Below, one piece after another: positions 31,537 through 40,030 of a DNA stretch of 64,000 nt. The position numbers and the translations under genes are program-made. Position 1 is the first letter of the stretch, and each line of letters opens with the position of its first letter. The stretch is from Collinsella ihumii (GTDB taxonomy: Bacteria > Actinomycetota > Coriobacteriia > Coriobacteriales > Coriobacteriaceae): the NCBI RefSeq assembly GCF_900046475.1, contig NZ_FCOU01000006.1:47052-111051 (forward strand), given 5' to 3'. The notes beneath the pieces were generated by a model. That model made no database searches. It saw only the letters and a list, made by a program, of their open reading frames with translations, and had not been told where the DNA came from.

Positions 31537-31750
31537 TTGCACTGAGGTTGAAACTCTACGTTTCCTAGTATGTTGGTTGGAATATATGGCAGTGCGATGG
31601 AGAACGGTATAGTACCGTACCTAGGTGGGCATCAGATAAGGAGTCATCATTGCCTTTTGTAAATAGCGTGGTGACAAACTATTTCCGTGCTACCATCAAA
31701 ACTGCTGTATTGTGGGCAGATTATGGTACGTCATCAGATCAAGGTGGGAC

Positions 31751-32143
31751 ATGACCGAGAACACGCAAGCCAGAAAGTATGACGCAAAGATCCGCAAGCG
31801 TGCGGCCCGGATTTTGGCCACCGGAGTGGGGCATCGCGCCCTTGCGGTCGAGCTGGGTATTCCCGAGGCGACCGCGCGCCAGTGGGCTCGTTCGTATGCC
31901 GTGGGCGGACAGGCGGCTGTCATGAATGCCGGGTCCACGCACCGTGTGTACCCCTATGAGCTCAAGCTCTCGGTCGTTCGCGACCGTATCGAGCAGGGCA
32001 TGTCCGTGCGCGAGGTCATGATCAAGCACGGGGTCCCGAGCGAGTCGTCGGTCAAGACGTGGTGCCGCCAGTATCGCGACGGCGGTCCCGAGGCGCTGGT
32101 GAACAAGCCGCGCGGCCGCAAGCCCAAGCATCCCAAGTCCTAG
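31751..32143 (+). CDS. Lone IS3-type OrfA / helix-turn-helix protein
   Basis: 130 aa with two helix-turn-helix segments: AKIRKRAARILATGVGHRAL then LGIPEATARQWAR, and MSVREVMIKHGVPSESSVKT then WCRQYRDG. It ends in a basic tail (KPRGRKPKHPKS). This is the layout of OrfA of IS3/IS150-type elements, which binds the element ends, but no OrfB integrase follows. It is therefore a remnant or a domesticated DNA-binding protein. AAGGTGGGAC precedes the ATG. GC content is close to the host's. Function in the host is unknown. Confidence 0.7.
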   Translation: MTENTQARKYDAKIRKRAARILATGVGHRALAVELGIPEATARQWARSYAVGGQAAVMNAGSTHRVYPYELKLSVVRDRIEQGMSVREVMIKHGVPSESSVKTWCRQYRDGGPEALVNKPRGRKPKHPKS

Positions 32144-32228
32144 GGAAACGCCAGCCAATTCGTTCCGCGCCGTGCGTCCCCGTGGCGGGCGCCTGGCGCG
32201 GAGTGAATTATTCAGCGTTTCGCCCGCA
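32142..32228. repeat. Interspersed hairpin repeat (family H), copy 3
   Basis: Arms GGGAAACGCC..CCAATTC and GAATTATTCAGCGTTTCGCCC enclose a core GCGCCGTGCGTCCCCGTGGC then GGGCGCCTGGCGCGG. It is related to the copies at 6290-6534 and 51965-52058 and lies right behind the orfA stop. Confidence 0.65.
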
Positions 32229-32340
32229 GGCGAATCCGCTCGCTCCCTTTTGTCGCATATCTGCGTGCTATCATGTAGCAGATTCTTAAAGAACTGCAGG
32301 TACCTATCGGTATCTGCGAGCACAGGTGAAAGGAAGCCGC

Positions 32341-33525
32341 ATGCTCAACGCAATCGAGATCTCTCCCGATATCTGGTGGGTCGGTGGCATCGACTGGAAC
32401 GAGCGCTCGTTCCACGGATACACCACCGAGAAGGGCATCACGTACAACGCGTACCTCATCATGGATGAGAAGATCACGCTCATCGATACCGCCAAGGCAA
32501 CGTTTACCGATGAGTTCCTGCAGCGCATCTCGCAGGTCGTCGACCCCTCCAAGATCGACGTCGTGATCACCAACCATGTCGAGATGGACCACTCCGGTTC
32601 GCTGCCCGCCATCCACAAGATCGCCCCCAACGCGACCATCTACGCATCCGCCGGCGCCGGCGTGAACGAGGTCCGCGCCCACTTCGGCATCGAGGCCACC
32701 CCGGTCAAGTCCGGCGAGACGCTTTCCATCGGCAAGCGCACGCTGACCTTCGTGACCACGCCCATGGTCCACTGGCCCGACAACATGGTCACCTACTCCG
32801 ACGTGGACAAGATCCTGTTCTCCAACGACGCCTTCGGCCAGCACTTCGCCTCGACCAAGCGCTTCGATGACGAGAACGATCTGTGCGAGGTCTACAAGCA
32901 GGCCAAGAAGTACTACGCGAACATCGTGTGGCCCTATGGCATGCAGGCGAAGAAGGCCCTCGACGTCGTGAAGACGCTCGATCTCAACATGATCTGCCCG
33001 AGCCACGGCGTGATCTGGCGCAGCCACATCGCCGACATCCTCGACAAGTACGAGGCCTGGACCACGTATCAGATGCAGGACAAGGCCGTCGTGGTGTTCG
33101 ATTCCATGTGGCACTCCACCGAGGCCATGGCGCGCGAGATCACCGACGCCTTCATCAAGGAGGGCATCCCCGCCGAGCTCATCGACGTCAAGCACATGCA
33201 TGTCTCCGACATCATCCTCGAGATGTGCGATGCCAAGTACGTGGCCGTGGGCTCGCCGACCCTGAACTCCAACATGATGCCGACCGTGGCGGGCTTCCTC
33301 ACCTACATGCGCGGCCTGTCGCCCAACAACAGCATGCGCATCGGCCTGGCGTTCGGCTCCTACGGTTGGGCGCCGCTCGGCCCCAAGCAGGTGTACGCCG
33401 AGCTGGAGAACGCCAAATTCCAGCTGCCCGTGCCCGTCGTGGCTCAGCAGTGGATTCCTTCCGAGGAGAACCTGGCCGAGCTTCAGGACACCGTCTGCAA
33501 GATGATCGAGGCCGCTCAGGAGTAG
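32341..33525 (+). CDS. Flavodiiron protein (A-type flavoprotein, O2/NO reductase)
   Basis: Cytoplasmic flavodiiron protein, 394 aa, reducing O2 to water and/or NO to N2O, usually with electrons from rubredoxin. The N-terminal metallo-beta-lactamase domain has all diiron ligands: NHVEMDHSG (His, Glu, Asp, His), TPMVHWPDN, SNDAFGQH and CPSHGVIWR. The C-terminal flavodoxin domain starts at about residue 255 (VVFDSMWHSTEAMA, the FMN-phosphate loop) and includes GSPTLNSNMMPTV. No rubredoxin domain is fused. ATG 32341 follows GAAAGGA. It precedes the Ech operon but a terminator separates them; protection of oxygen-sensitive hydrogenase is a reasonable inference. Confidence 0.94.
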   Translation: MLNAIEISPDIWWVGGIDWNERSFHGYTTEKGITYNAYLIMDEKITLIDTAKATFTDEFLQRISQVVDPSKIDVVITNHVEMDHSGSLPAIHKIAPNATIYASAGAGVNEVRAHFGIEATPVKSGETLSIGKRTLTFVTTPMVHWPDNMVTYSDVDKILFSNDAFGQHFASTKRFDDENDLCEVYKQAKKYYANIVWPYGMQAKKALDVVKTLDLNMICPSHGVIWRSHIADILDKYEAWTTYQMQDKAVVVFDSMWHSTEAMAREITDAFIKEGIPAELIDVKHMHVSDIILEMCDAKYVAVGSPTLNSNMMPTVAGFLTYMRGLSPNNSMRIGLAFGSYGWAPLGPKQVYAELENAKFQLPVPVVAQQWIPSEENLAELQDTVCKMIEAAQE

Positions 33526-33540
33526 AGCTTCGGCCTGCAT

Positions 33541-33578
33541 CGCGCCCCGTCCGCTTCTGCGGGCGGGGCGCTTTTCGT
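33541..33578 (+). terminator. Terminator after flavodiiron protein gene
   Basis: Stem GCGCCCCGTCCGC/GCGGGCGGGGCGC with loop TTCT followed by TTTTCG. Confidence 0.88.
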
Positions 33579-33715
33579 TCGGGGCATGCGATGCCCTGTC
33601 GGGCTCTCGCCGCTGCTTCCCCGCGCGTCTCCTCCTGTGGACAAGATGTGGCGAAAATGTGCACCGAGTGTTACCGTTAATGGGATTGAAAAGCTTTATA
33701 TGAAGAGGGGTGCTT

Positions 33716-36589
33716 ATGGCTTTACTGGGCTTTTTGATCGCGTTTCCCCTTGTCGCGGCGATCGCGCTGATGTTTCTGCGCACCGACACGGTTCGCGATC
33801 CGCTCGTGATCGGCTCCGCGGTGATCATCGGCATCGCAAGCATCATCACCGCCGTCACCTTCATGGGAAACCCGACCACCTTCGCGTTTTCCAGCGAAAC
33901 GTCGCTTATCGGTAACTACCTGGCGACGGCGACGGACCTGTTTTTGTGCGGATTCGTGTTCGTGTTCGCGGTTCGCTCACGTAACGCCATCGCGCTGGTG
34001 CTCGCGACCGTCCAGCTCGTCATCTCCGTCTGGTGCGGCTCCATGGCCATCCACCCCGAAGACGCCATGCCCGAGCCCATGTACATCGACACCCTGTCGG
34101 TGATCATGGTCCTCATTGTCGGCCTGGTCGGCAGCGCGATCTGCGTCTACGCGCTGGGCTACATGAAGGACTTCCAGCATCATGAGGAGGAGGCGGCCAA
34201 GCGCTTGGGCACCCCCGTGTCCGATCGCCGCCACCAGTTCATCGCCCTGATGTTCCTGTTCCTGTCCGCGATGTTCATCATCGTGACGTCCGACAACATG
34301 GACTGGCTGGTCGCCGGCTGGGAGATCACGACGGTGTGCTCCTTCCTCATGATCGGGTTCACGCAAACCGACGAGGCCAAGAAGAGCGCCCTGCTTCAGA
34401 TCAACCTCAACATGGTCGGCGGCATCGCGTTCCATATCGCGCTCGTGATCATGCACGTGGTCCATATCCCGCTGTCCATCAACGGCCTTATCGAGTTCGC
34501 GGCGGGCGAGCAGCCCGACCTGATGATCCTGCCGCTCATGCTGCTCTCGGTCGCCGGCCTCACCAAGGCCGCCCAGATGCCGTTCCACAAGTGGCTGCTC
34601 GGCGCCATGGTCGCGCCGACCCCCACGAGCGCGCTTCTGCATTCGTCCACCATGGTCAAGGCGGGCGTCTTCCTGCTCGTGAAGCTCGCCCCGCTCTACC
34701 TGATCTATCCGGCCGCGTCGGCCATGGTCGTCGGCATCGGCGGCATCACGTTCGTGCTCTGCTCGTTTCTGGCGATCTCCCAGAGCAACGCCAAGCGCGT
34801 GCTCGCCTACTCCACGATCGCCAACCTGGGCCTGATCTCCGCCTGCGCGGGCGTGGGCACCGCCGAGGCCGTGTGGGCCGCCATCTTCCTGATCATCTTC
34901 CACACGGTGTCCAAGTCCGTGCTGTTCCTGTGCGTCGGCACGGTCGAGCACCGTATCGGCAGCCGCAACATCGAGGACATGGACGGTCTGTTCAGCCGCC
35001 TGCCGCATCTGACCCGCTTCATGATGCTCGGTATCATGGGCATGTTCGTGGCCCCCTTCGGCATGCTCATCTCCAAGTGGGCGACGCTCGTGTCGTTTGC
35101 CGAGACGGGTAACGTCATCTTCTTGATCCTGCTCGCGTTCGGCTCCGCCGCGACGTTCTTCTTCTGGGCCAAGTGGCTCGGCAAGCTCGCCGGCGTGTCC
35201 CAGAAGGCCGAGAACGTCGAGGGCGGCGTCCATGCGACCGAGTGGGCGGCCATCGGGTTCATCTCCGCGCTGCTCGTCATGTGCTGCGTGCTGCTGCCGG
35301 TCATCTCCCAGTACGTGATCGGGCCCTATCTCGAGTTCACCTACAACAAGGTCCCGCGCCTCATCGATATCGACAACATGCTCATCATGGTCGCTATCGT
35401 CCTGTTTATCGCCATCGTGCTGCTGACCCCGTGGGGCCGCTCCTCGAAGGCGCGCCAGCATGTGTATCTGTCCGGCACGTGCATCGACGCCGATTCGCGC
35501 ACCTACCTGGGATCGATGGGCCGCACGATGCGCTCGACCAAGCGCAACTGGTATCTGAACGACATCTTCCCCGAGGGCATCCTCACGAACGTCGGCCTGA
35601 TCGTCTGCACGTCGGTGCTGCTCATGGCGTTCGCCGCCTGCTTCATTTTCAATCCCGGCCTGCTCTCCGGCGGCGCGTTCCTCGTCGAGCGCGAGGTGCT
35701 GCTGGTCGGTCCCGGCCTTGTGGGCATCCTCGTCGGCGTGGTTGTCTTCGGCGTCTGCGCGCCCATCGTCGGTTGCCTGCTCGACGGTCTTGACCGCAAG
35801 GTCAGCGCGCGCATGCAGGGGCGTGTGGGACCGAAGCTGCTGCAGCCCTACTACGACGTGCGCAAGCTGCTGTCCAAGGAGCAGACGAGCGTCAACGCCA
35901 TCGACGAGGCGTACGTCACCTGCGCGCTCGTCTTCTGCATCCTCGCCGGCGGCATGTTCATCTCCGGTTCCAACCTGCTGATGTGCGTCTTCTTGGTCAC
36001 GCTCGCCACTCTGTTCGTGATCATCGCCGCGTACTCCTCGCGCTCCCCGTGGGCCGACGCCGGCGCCGATCGCGAGTGCCTGCAGGTCATGTCCTATGAG
36101 CCCATGCTGCTGATCATGACAGTCGGCTTCTTCACGGCGACCCAGTCGTTCGACATCGCGCGCCTGTTCCAGATCGATGCGCCGATCGTCACCACCCTCA
36201 TCCCCATCTTCTTGGGTCTGCTGTTCATTCTGACCATCAAGCTGCGCAAGAGTCCGTTCGACTTGTCCTACAGCCACCATGCGCACCAGGAGCTGCTCAA
36301 GGGCATTACGACCGAGATGACCGGCCGCACGCTCGCCAAGATCGAGATCATGCACTGGTGCGAGAGCGTCCTGTTCCTCATGTGGGTGGGCATGTTCTTC
36401 ATCTGGGATTCGCCCATCTCCATCGTGGTCGCTCTCGCCGTCGTCGCGATCACGTGGTTTTTCGAGGTCGCCATCGACAACAACTTCGCGCGCACCAAGT
36501 GGCAGAACTGCCTGAAGCTCGCGTGGCTCGTCGCGCTGGTGATGGGCGTCGTCAACCTGTTCTACGTGCTCGTCACCCCGTTCATCTAA
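33716..36589 (+). CDS. Ech-type hydrogenase membrane subunit, EchA-EchB fusion
   Basis: 957-aa polytopic protein. Residues 1 to about 640 are an antiporter-like NuoL/MrpA/EchA subunit, with the conserved proton-channel region AQMPFHKWLLGAMVAPTPTS then ALLHSSTMVKAG. Residues about 660-957 are a NuoH/EchB quinone-site-type subunit (LDRKVSARMQGRVGPKLLQP, then YYDVRKLLSKEQ, then KLRKSPFDLSYSHHAHQELL). In characterised Ech enzymes these are two separate proteins. Here one uninterrupted frame spans both, and no stop or start with a ribosome site lies between them. Start ATG 33716 follows GAAGAGGGG. The operon continues with echC, D, E and F at 12 bp or less. It would pump ions while moving electrons from ferredoxin to protons. 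Confidence 0.88.
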   Translation: MALLGFLIAFPLVAAIALMFLRTDTVRDPLVIGSAVIIGIASIITAVTFMGNPTTFAFSSETSLIGNYLATATDLFLCGFVFVFAVRSRNAIALVLATVQLVISVWCGSMAIHPEDAMPEPMYIDTLSVIMVLIVGLVGSAICVYALGYMKDFQHHEEEAAKRLGTPVSDRRHQFIALMFLFLSAMFIIVTSDNMDWLVAGWEITTVCSFLMIGFTQTDEAKKSALLQINLNMVGGIAFHIALVIMHVVHIPLSINGLIEFAAGEQPDLMILPLMLLSVAGLTKAAQMPFHKWLLGAMVAPTPTSALLHSSTMVKAGVFLLVKLAPLYLIYPAASAMVVGIGGITFVLCSFLAISQSNAKRVLAYSTIANLGLISACAGVGTAEAVWAAIFLIIFHTVSKSVLFLCVGTVEHRIGSRNIEDMDGLFSRLPHLTRFMMLGIMGMFVAPFGMLISKWATLVSFAETGNVIFLILLAFGSAATFFFWAKWLGKLAGVSQKAENVEGGVHATEWAAIGFISALLVMCCVLLPVISQYVIGPYLEFTYNKVPRLIDIDNMLIMVAIVLFIAIVLLTPWGRSSKARQHVYLSGTCIDADSRTYLGSMGRTMRSTKRNWYLNDIFPEGILTNVGLIVCTSVLLMAFAACFIFNPGLLSGGAFLVEREVLLVGPGLVGILVGVVVFGVCAPIVGCLLDGLDRKVSARMQGRVGPKLLQPYYDVRKLLSKEQTSVNAIDEAYVTCALVFCILAGGMFISGSNLLMCVFLVTLATLFVIIAAYSSRSPWADAGADRECLQVMSYEPMLLIMTVGFFTATQSFDIARLFQIDAPIVTTLIPIFLGLLFILTIKLRKSPFDLSYSHHAHQELLKGITTEMTGRTLAKIEIMHWCESVLFLMWVGMFFIWDSPISIVVALAVVAITWFFEVAIDNNFARTKWQNCLKLAWLVALVMGVVNLFYVLVTPFI

Positions 36590-36601
36590 GGAGCAAGTGA
36601 T

Positions 36602-37114
36602 ATGGGATATAACTCCAAATCGCCGTGGCTCATCCATTACGACGGATCGAGCTGCAACGGCTGCGATATCGAGGTGCTCGACTCGCTCATGCCGCTCTAC
36701 GACATCGAGCGCTTCGGCATCATCAACACGGGTAACCCCAAGCACGCCGACATCTTCTTGGTGACCGGCTCCATCAACGCGCAGAACATCCGCGTCGTGC
36801 GCCATATCTATAGCCAGATGCTGGAGCCCAAGGTCGTCGTCGCGTGCGGCATCTGCGCGTGCACCGGCGGCGTGTTCCGCGACGCCTACAACGTCATCGG
36901 CGGCGTGGACAAGGCCATTCCGGTCGACGTGTACGCGCCGGGCTGCGCGGTGCGCCCCGAGACGATCATCGATGCAGTGCTCAAGGGCGTTGAGATCCTT
37001 GACGAGAAGGCGCGCCGTCTGGAGGCGGGCGAGGTCCTGCGCGATCCCGACGACCTGTTGGACGACGAGGCGGTCAATGCGCGTCTTGCTGCCATGAAGG
37101 CGAGGGAAAAGTAG
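36602..37114 (+). CDS. echC: Ech-type hydrogenase small subunit EchC
   Basis: 170-aa small subunit related to NuoB that carries the [4Fe-4S] cluster closest to the NiFe site. The four cluster Cys are in SSCNGCDIE, CGICACTGG and PGCAVRPE. Membrane-proximal and cytoplasmic. TAAGGAG precedes ATG 36602, and the stop abuts echD directly. The C-terminal 40 residues are an acidic/basic helix (EKARRLEAGEVLRDPDDLL). Confidence 0.92.
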   Translation: MGYNSKSPWLIHYDGSSCNGCDIEVLDSLMPLYDIERFGIINTGNPKHADIFLVTGSINAQNIRVVRHIYSQMLEPKVVVACGICACTGGVFRDAYNVIGGVDKAIPVDVYAPGCAVRPETIIDAVLKGVEILDEKARRLEAGEVLRDPDDLLDDEAVNARLAAMKAREK

Positions 37115-37765
37115 ATGTACACCACCGAGTTCGTCGATATCGACCTGTGCGATCTCCTGACGCGCATCCAGAGCCTCAAGCACCAGGGCATGCGGTTCGT
37201 CCAGCTGTGCGCCGAGCTTCCCGAGGGCGGCATCGATCTGGTCTACACGTTCTACGACGAGACGTGCGACAACGCCCTCAACCTGTGCGTGCGCGTGCCC
37301 GAGGGGGCCGAGGTCCCCTCGATTCAGGATCTGTACTTTGCCGCGTTTTCATATGAGAACGAGGCCCATGACCTGTTCGGCGTGCAGTTCATCAACATGA
37401 AGCTTGATTTCGGCGGCCACTTCTTCGAGCTTGCCGAGAAGGCGCCCATGACCGTGATCACGCCCGAGATGAAGGCGGAGCGCGAGAAGGCGGCCAAGCT
37501 GCGCGCCGCGAAGGCCGCCAAGGAGGCCAAGGCAGCCCGCGAGGCCGCCGAGGCCAAGAGCGCCGAGCGCGCACTGACCGAGGATCGCGCCACCGCCGAC
37601 GCCGCTGCCGTGGCGGCCGTCGACGATCTGGGGCCCAAGGCCGCCAAGCCCACGCCCGAGGAGCGTGCGGCGAAGATGGAAGAGAAGCTCGCGAACATGG
37701 ATCCCGAGAAGGCGGCCAAGATTCGCGCCGCGCTTGCCGCGCGTACCCAGAAGGCTGGTGAGTAG
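37115..37765 (+). CDS. echD: Ech-type hydrogenase subunit EchD with Ala/Lys-rich tail
   Basis: 216 aa. Residues 1 to about 120 are a NuoC/30-kDa-type subunit (QDLYFAAFSYENEAHDLFGV, then FGGHFFELAEKAPM). Residues about 125-216 are a long low-complexity helical tail dominated by Ala, Lys and Glu (AAKAAKEAKAAREAAEAKSA). EchD of known Ech enzymes lacks such a tail. A similar tail ends EchF in this operon, so the two could pack together or bind a partner. It starts at the base after the echC stop. Confidence 0.88.
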   Translation: MYTTEFVDIDLCDLLTRIQSLKHQGMRFVQLCAELPEGGIDLVYTFYDETCDNALNLCVRVPEGAEVPSIQDLYFAAFSYENEAHDLFGVQFINMKLDFGGHFFELAEKAPMTVITPEMKAEREKAAKLRAAKAAKEAKAAREAAEAKSAERALTEDRATADAAAVAAVDDLGPKAAKPTPEERAAKMEEKLANMDPEKAAKIRAALAARTQKAGE

Positions 37766-37768
37766 TGC

Positions 37769-38860
37769 ATGGCAACCCGTACCGTCATCCCGTTCGGCCC
37801 GCAGCATCCGGTGCTGCCCGAGCCGGTTCATCTTGACCTGGTCGTCGAGGACGAGCATGTCGTCGAGGCCATCCCGCAGATCGGTTTCGTCCACCGCGGC
37901 CTGGAGAAGCTCGTTCAGAAGCGCGACTACAACCAGTTCGTGTACGTCGCCGAGCGCGTCTGCGGCATCTGCAGCTTTGGCCACGGCTACGGTTACGCCG
38001 CCGCGACCGAGAAGCTGCTCGGCATCGAGGTACCCCGCCGCGTCGACTACCTGCGCGCCATTCTCGAGGAGCTGTCCCGTATTCATTCGCATCTGCTGTG
38101 GCTCGGCCTGCTTGCCGACGGCTTTGGATTCGAGAGCCTGTTCAACCACTGCTGGCGCCTGCGCGAGACCATCCTTGACATCTTCCAGGAGACCTGCGGC
38201 GGCCGCATCATCCTGTCCATTTGCATCGTGGGCGGCATGGCTCACGACATCGAGGACAGCATGCTGCGCGACGTATGCGACAAGCTCGAGAGCCTGCGCC
38301 ATGACTACAAGATCATCGTCGACACCATGCTGAACGACTCCTCGGTGCGCAGCCGTCTGTGCGGCGTGGGCTACATCTCGTTCGAGGACGCCCTCGAGCT
38401 GTCGATGGTCGGTCCGTTCGCCAAGGGCTCCGGCGTGGAGCACGATATGCGCACGACGGGGTTCGGCGCCTACGGCGACCTTGAGTACTTCGAGCCCATC
38501 ATCTCCAACGAGTGCGATTGCTACGCCCGCTGCAAGGTGCGTTGCGAGGAGGTCTTCCAGTCCATCGATATCGTCAAGGAGCTGGTCGCCAAGATTCCGC
38601 ACGACGGCATCGGCGGCAAGCCCGGACCCAAGGTGGTGCCTCCCGAGGGACGCGCGCACGTGCTGATCGAGCAGCCGCGCGGCGAGGCGTTCTACTATGT
38701 GCGCGGCAACGGCACGAAGTACCTCGACCGCTTCCGCCTGCGCACGCCAACCTCACAGAACCTGGCCGGCATGGTGCGCGCGCTGCAGGGCGTCGACTTG
38801 GCCGACGTACCCATGATCATCCTGACCATCGACCCGTGCATCAGCTGCACGGAAAGGTAG
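37769..38860 (+). CDS. echE: Ech-type NiFe-hydrogenase large subunit EchE
   Basis: 363 aa related to NuoD but with the complete NiFe ligand set: RVCGIC near residue 65 and DPCISCTER at the C-terminus, so it is a hydrogenase and not a complex I relative. The protein ends 5 residues after CISC, with no long C-terminal extension for protease processing, as in Ech enzymes. Other family motifs are HPVLPEPVHLDL and RIHSHLLWLGLL. Two stretches of this gene (37932-37969 and 38737-38783) recur in IS transposase genes at 28.6 and 30.6 kb. Maturation genes (hyp) are not in the window. Confidence 0.95.
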   Translation: MATRTVIPFGPQHPVLPEPVHLDLVVEDEHVVEAIPQIGFVHRGLEKLVQKRDYNQFVYVAERVCGICSFGHGYGYAAATEKLLGIEVPRRVDYLRAILEELSRIHSHLLWLGLLADGFGFESLFNHCWRLRETILDIFQETCGGRIILSICIVGGMAHDIEDSMLRDVCDKLESLRHDYKIIVDTMLNDSSVRSRLCGVGYISFEDALELSMVGPFAKGSGVEHDMRTTGFGAYGDLEYFEPIISNECDCYARCKVRCEEVFQSIDIVKELVAKIPHDGIGGKPGPKVVPPEGRAHVLIEQPRGEAFYYVRGNGTKYLDRFRLRTPTSQNLAGMVRALQGVDLADVPMIILTIDPCISCTER

Positions 38861-38866
38861 GGCCGT

Positions 38867-39379
38867 ATGGGATCATTCAATCTCGCTAAGATGACGCTGC
38901 GCTCCCTGGTGAGCAAGCCCGCAACGGTGCGCTACCCGTATGAGAAGCGCGATCTGGAGCGCCTGTTCCCCCAGATGCGCGGACATGTGGTCAACGATAT
39001 CGACGTCTGCATCCTGTGCGGCATGTGCCAGCGCGCCTGCCCGGTCGGAGCGATCACGGTCGATCGCAAGGCGGGCGATTGGACCATCGACCCGTATCGC
39101 TGCGTCCAGTGCGCCTCATGCACGCACGAGTGCCCCAAGAACTGTCTGTCGATGGATGTCCATTGCACGGAGCCCGCGACGGAGCTCTCCGTCTTCACGA
39201 TGCACAAGGACATGCCCGCCAAGCCCGCCAAGCCCGCCGCCGGCGCCAAGGCGGCAGGTGACGCTGCCGCCAAGCCCAAGCGCGAGCTGACGCCTGAGCA
39301 GCAGGCGCGCGTCGAGGCTGCGCGCAAGGCCGCTGCGGCAAAGAAGGCCGCCAAGGCCGCGCAGGAAGCCTCCGAGTAA
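38867..39379 (+). CDS. echF: Ech-type hydrogenase ferredoxin subunit EchF with Ala/Lys-rich tail
   Basis: 170 aa. Residues 45-105 hold two [4Fe-4S] motifs (CILCGMCQRACPVGAI and CVQCASCTHECPKNCL) that pass electrons from soluble ferredoxin to EchC. Residues about 118-170 are an Ala/Lys/Pro-rich tail (AKPAKPAAGAKAAGDAAAK, then KAAAAKKAAKAAQEASE) like the one on EchD. Last gene of the operon; a terminator follows. Confidence 0.93.
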   Translation: MGSFNLAKMTLRSLVSKPATVRYPYEKRDLERLFPQMRGHVVNDIDVCILCGMCQRACPVGAITVDRKAGDWTIDPYRCVQCASCTHECPKNCLSMDVHCTEPATELSVFTMHKDMPAKPAKPAAGAKAAGDAAAKPKRELTPEQQARVEAARKAAAAKKAAKAAQEASE

Positions 39380-39405
39380 GGTAGACGGCTGCAAAGAGCT
39401 TATGA

Positions 39406-39446
39406 TGACGGGGTTCCGCCGAGCAGGCGGGCCCCGTCTCGCTTTT
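39406..39446 (+). terminator. Terminator of the ech operon
   Basis: GACGGGG/CCCCGTC outer stem with an inner CCGC/GCGG pairing, followed by CTCGCTTTTG. Confidence 0.75.
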
Positions 39447-40030
39447 GGGCTTCTGGGGTGCTTGGCAGGCGAAATCAGGCCCTCGTATCCGCCCGATGGA
39501 AAAACCGCATCATGATTAAACGTTTTATCATGATATGCGTACGGTTCTCGATGAATTTGGTATCAATAATCGAGCTATCAAGGCCATCTGGAGGCATGTT
39601 TTGATGTTCTTTCGCTGCCCTGCTCGAACCCAAAGGAAAGAAGCTGCAGGTAGAAGCGTTGTCAGTTTTGACCGTAAGCACAGGATACTTCAATGATTGA
39701 TACCAAATTCATTTTCAACATATAATGACCCTCTCAATCCTGCGCTTTTGCGGTGAGATTTGCCTATCGCGCTGAGACGGCAGGGGTGAATCGCGGCAAG
39801 ACAACGCAATCGAGCCGCTCCGGACGAGCGCTTCTCAATCCAGCATGCTTCCAACCGCCCTTCCCATTGTTTCTCGGAACGTTATTCGTTGTGAACAGGT
39901 GGAATCGTGGGAGCGCGGCCACCGCGTTGCAGAGAGTGCTTTGCGTTCGATCGCCCCACCGTCGCATCGTCAGCCCTTGGAGTACACTTTGAGATTGTCA
40001 CCATACGTTCGCAGACGCCAGGGAGTGCGC
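39447..40030. other. AT-richer island with a 17-bp inverted repeat
   Basis: About 580 bp without a clear gene. Bases 39470-39730 are visibly poorer in GC than the surroundings. ATGAATTTGGTATCAAT (about 39549) and its exact complement ATTGATACCAAATTCAT (about 39695) bracket 130 bp. A minus-strand frame of 72 codons (39475-39693, KYPVLTVKTDNASTCSFF to IENRTHIMIKRLI) starts at the right-hand repeat; I do not recognise it and it may be a remnant. The right part (39750-40030) looks like murE leader DNA. Confidence 0.5.

Noticed and set aside
33977..37183. A 1068-codon open frame on the minus strand opposite the ech genes
   Set aside because: Antisense shadow of high-GC coding DNA: composition is His/Asp/Arg-rich without any domain, and the plus strand encodes a clear hydrogenase.
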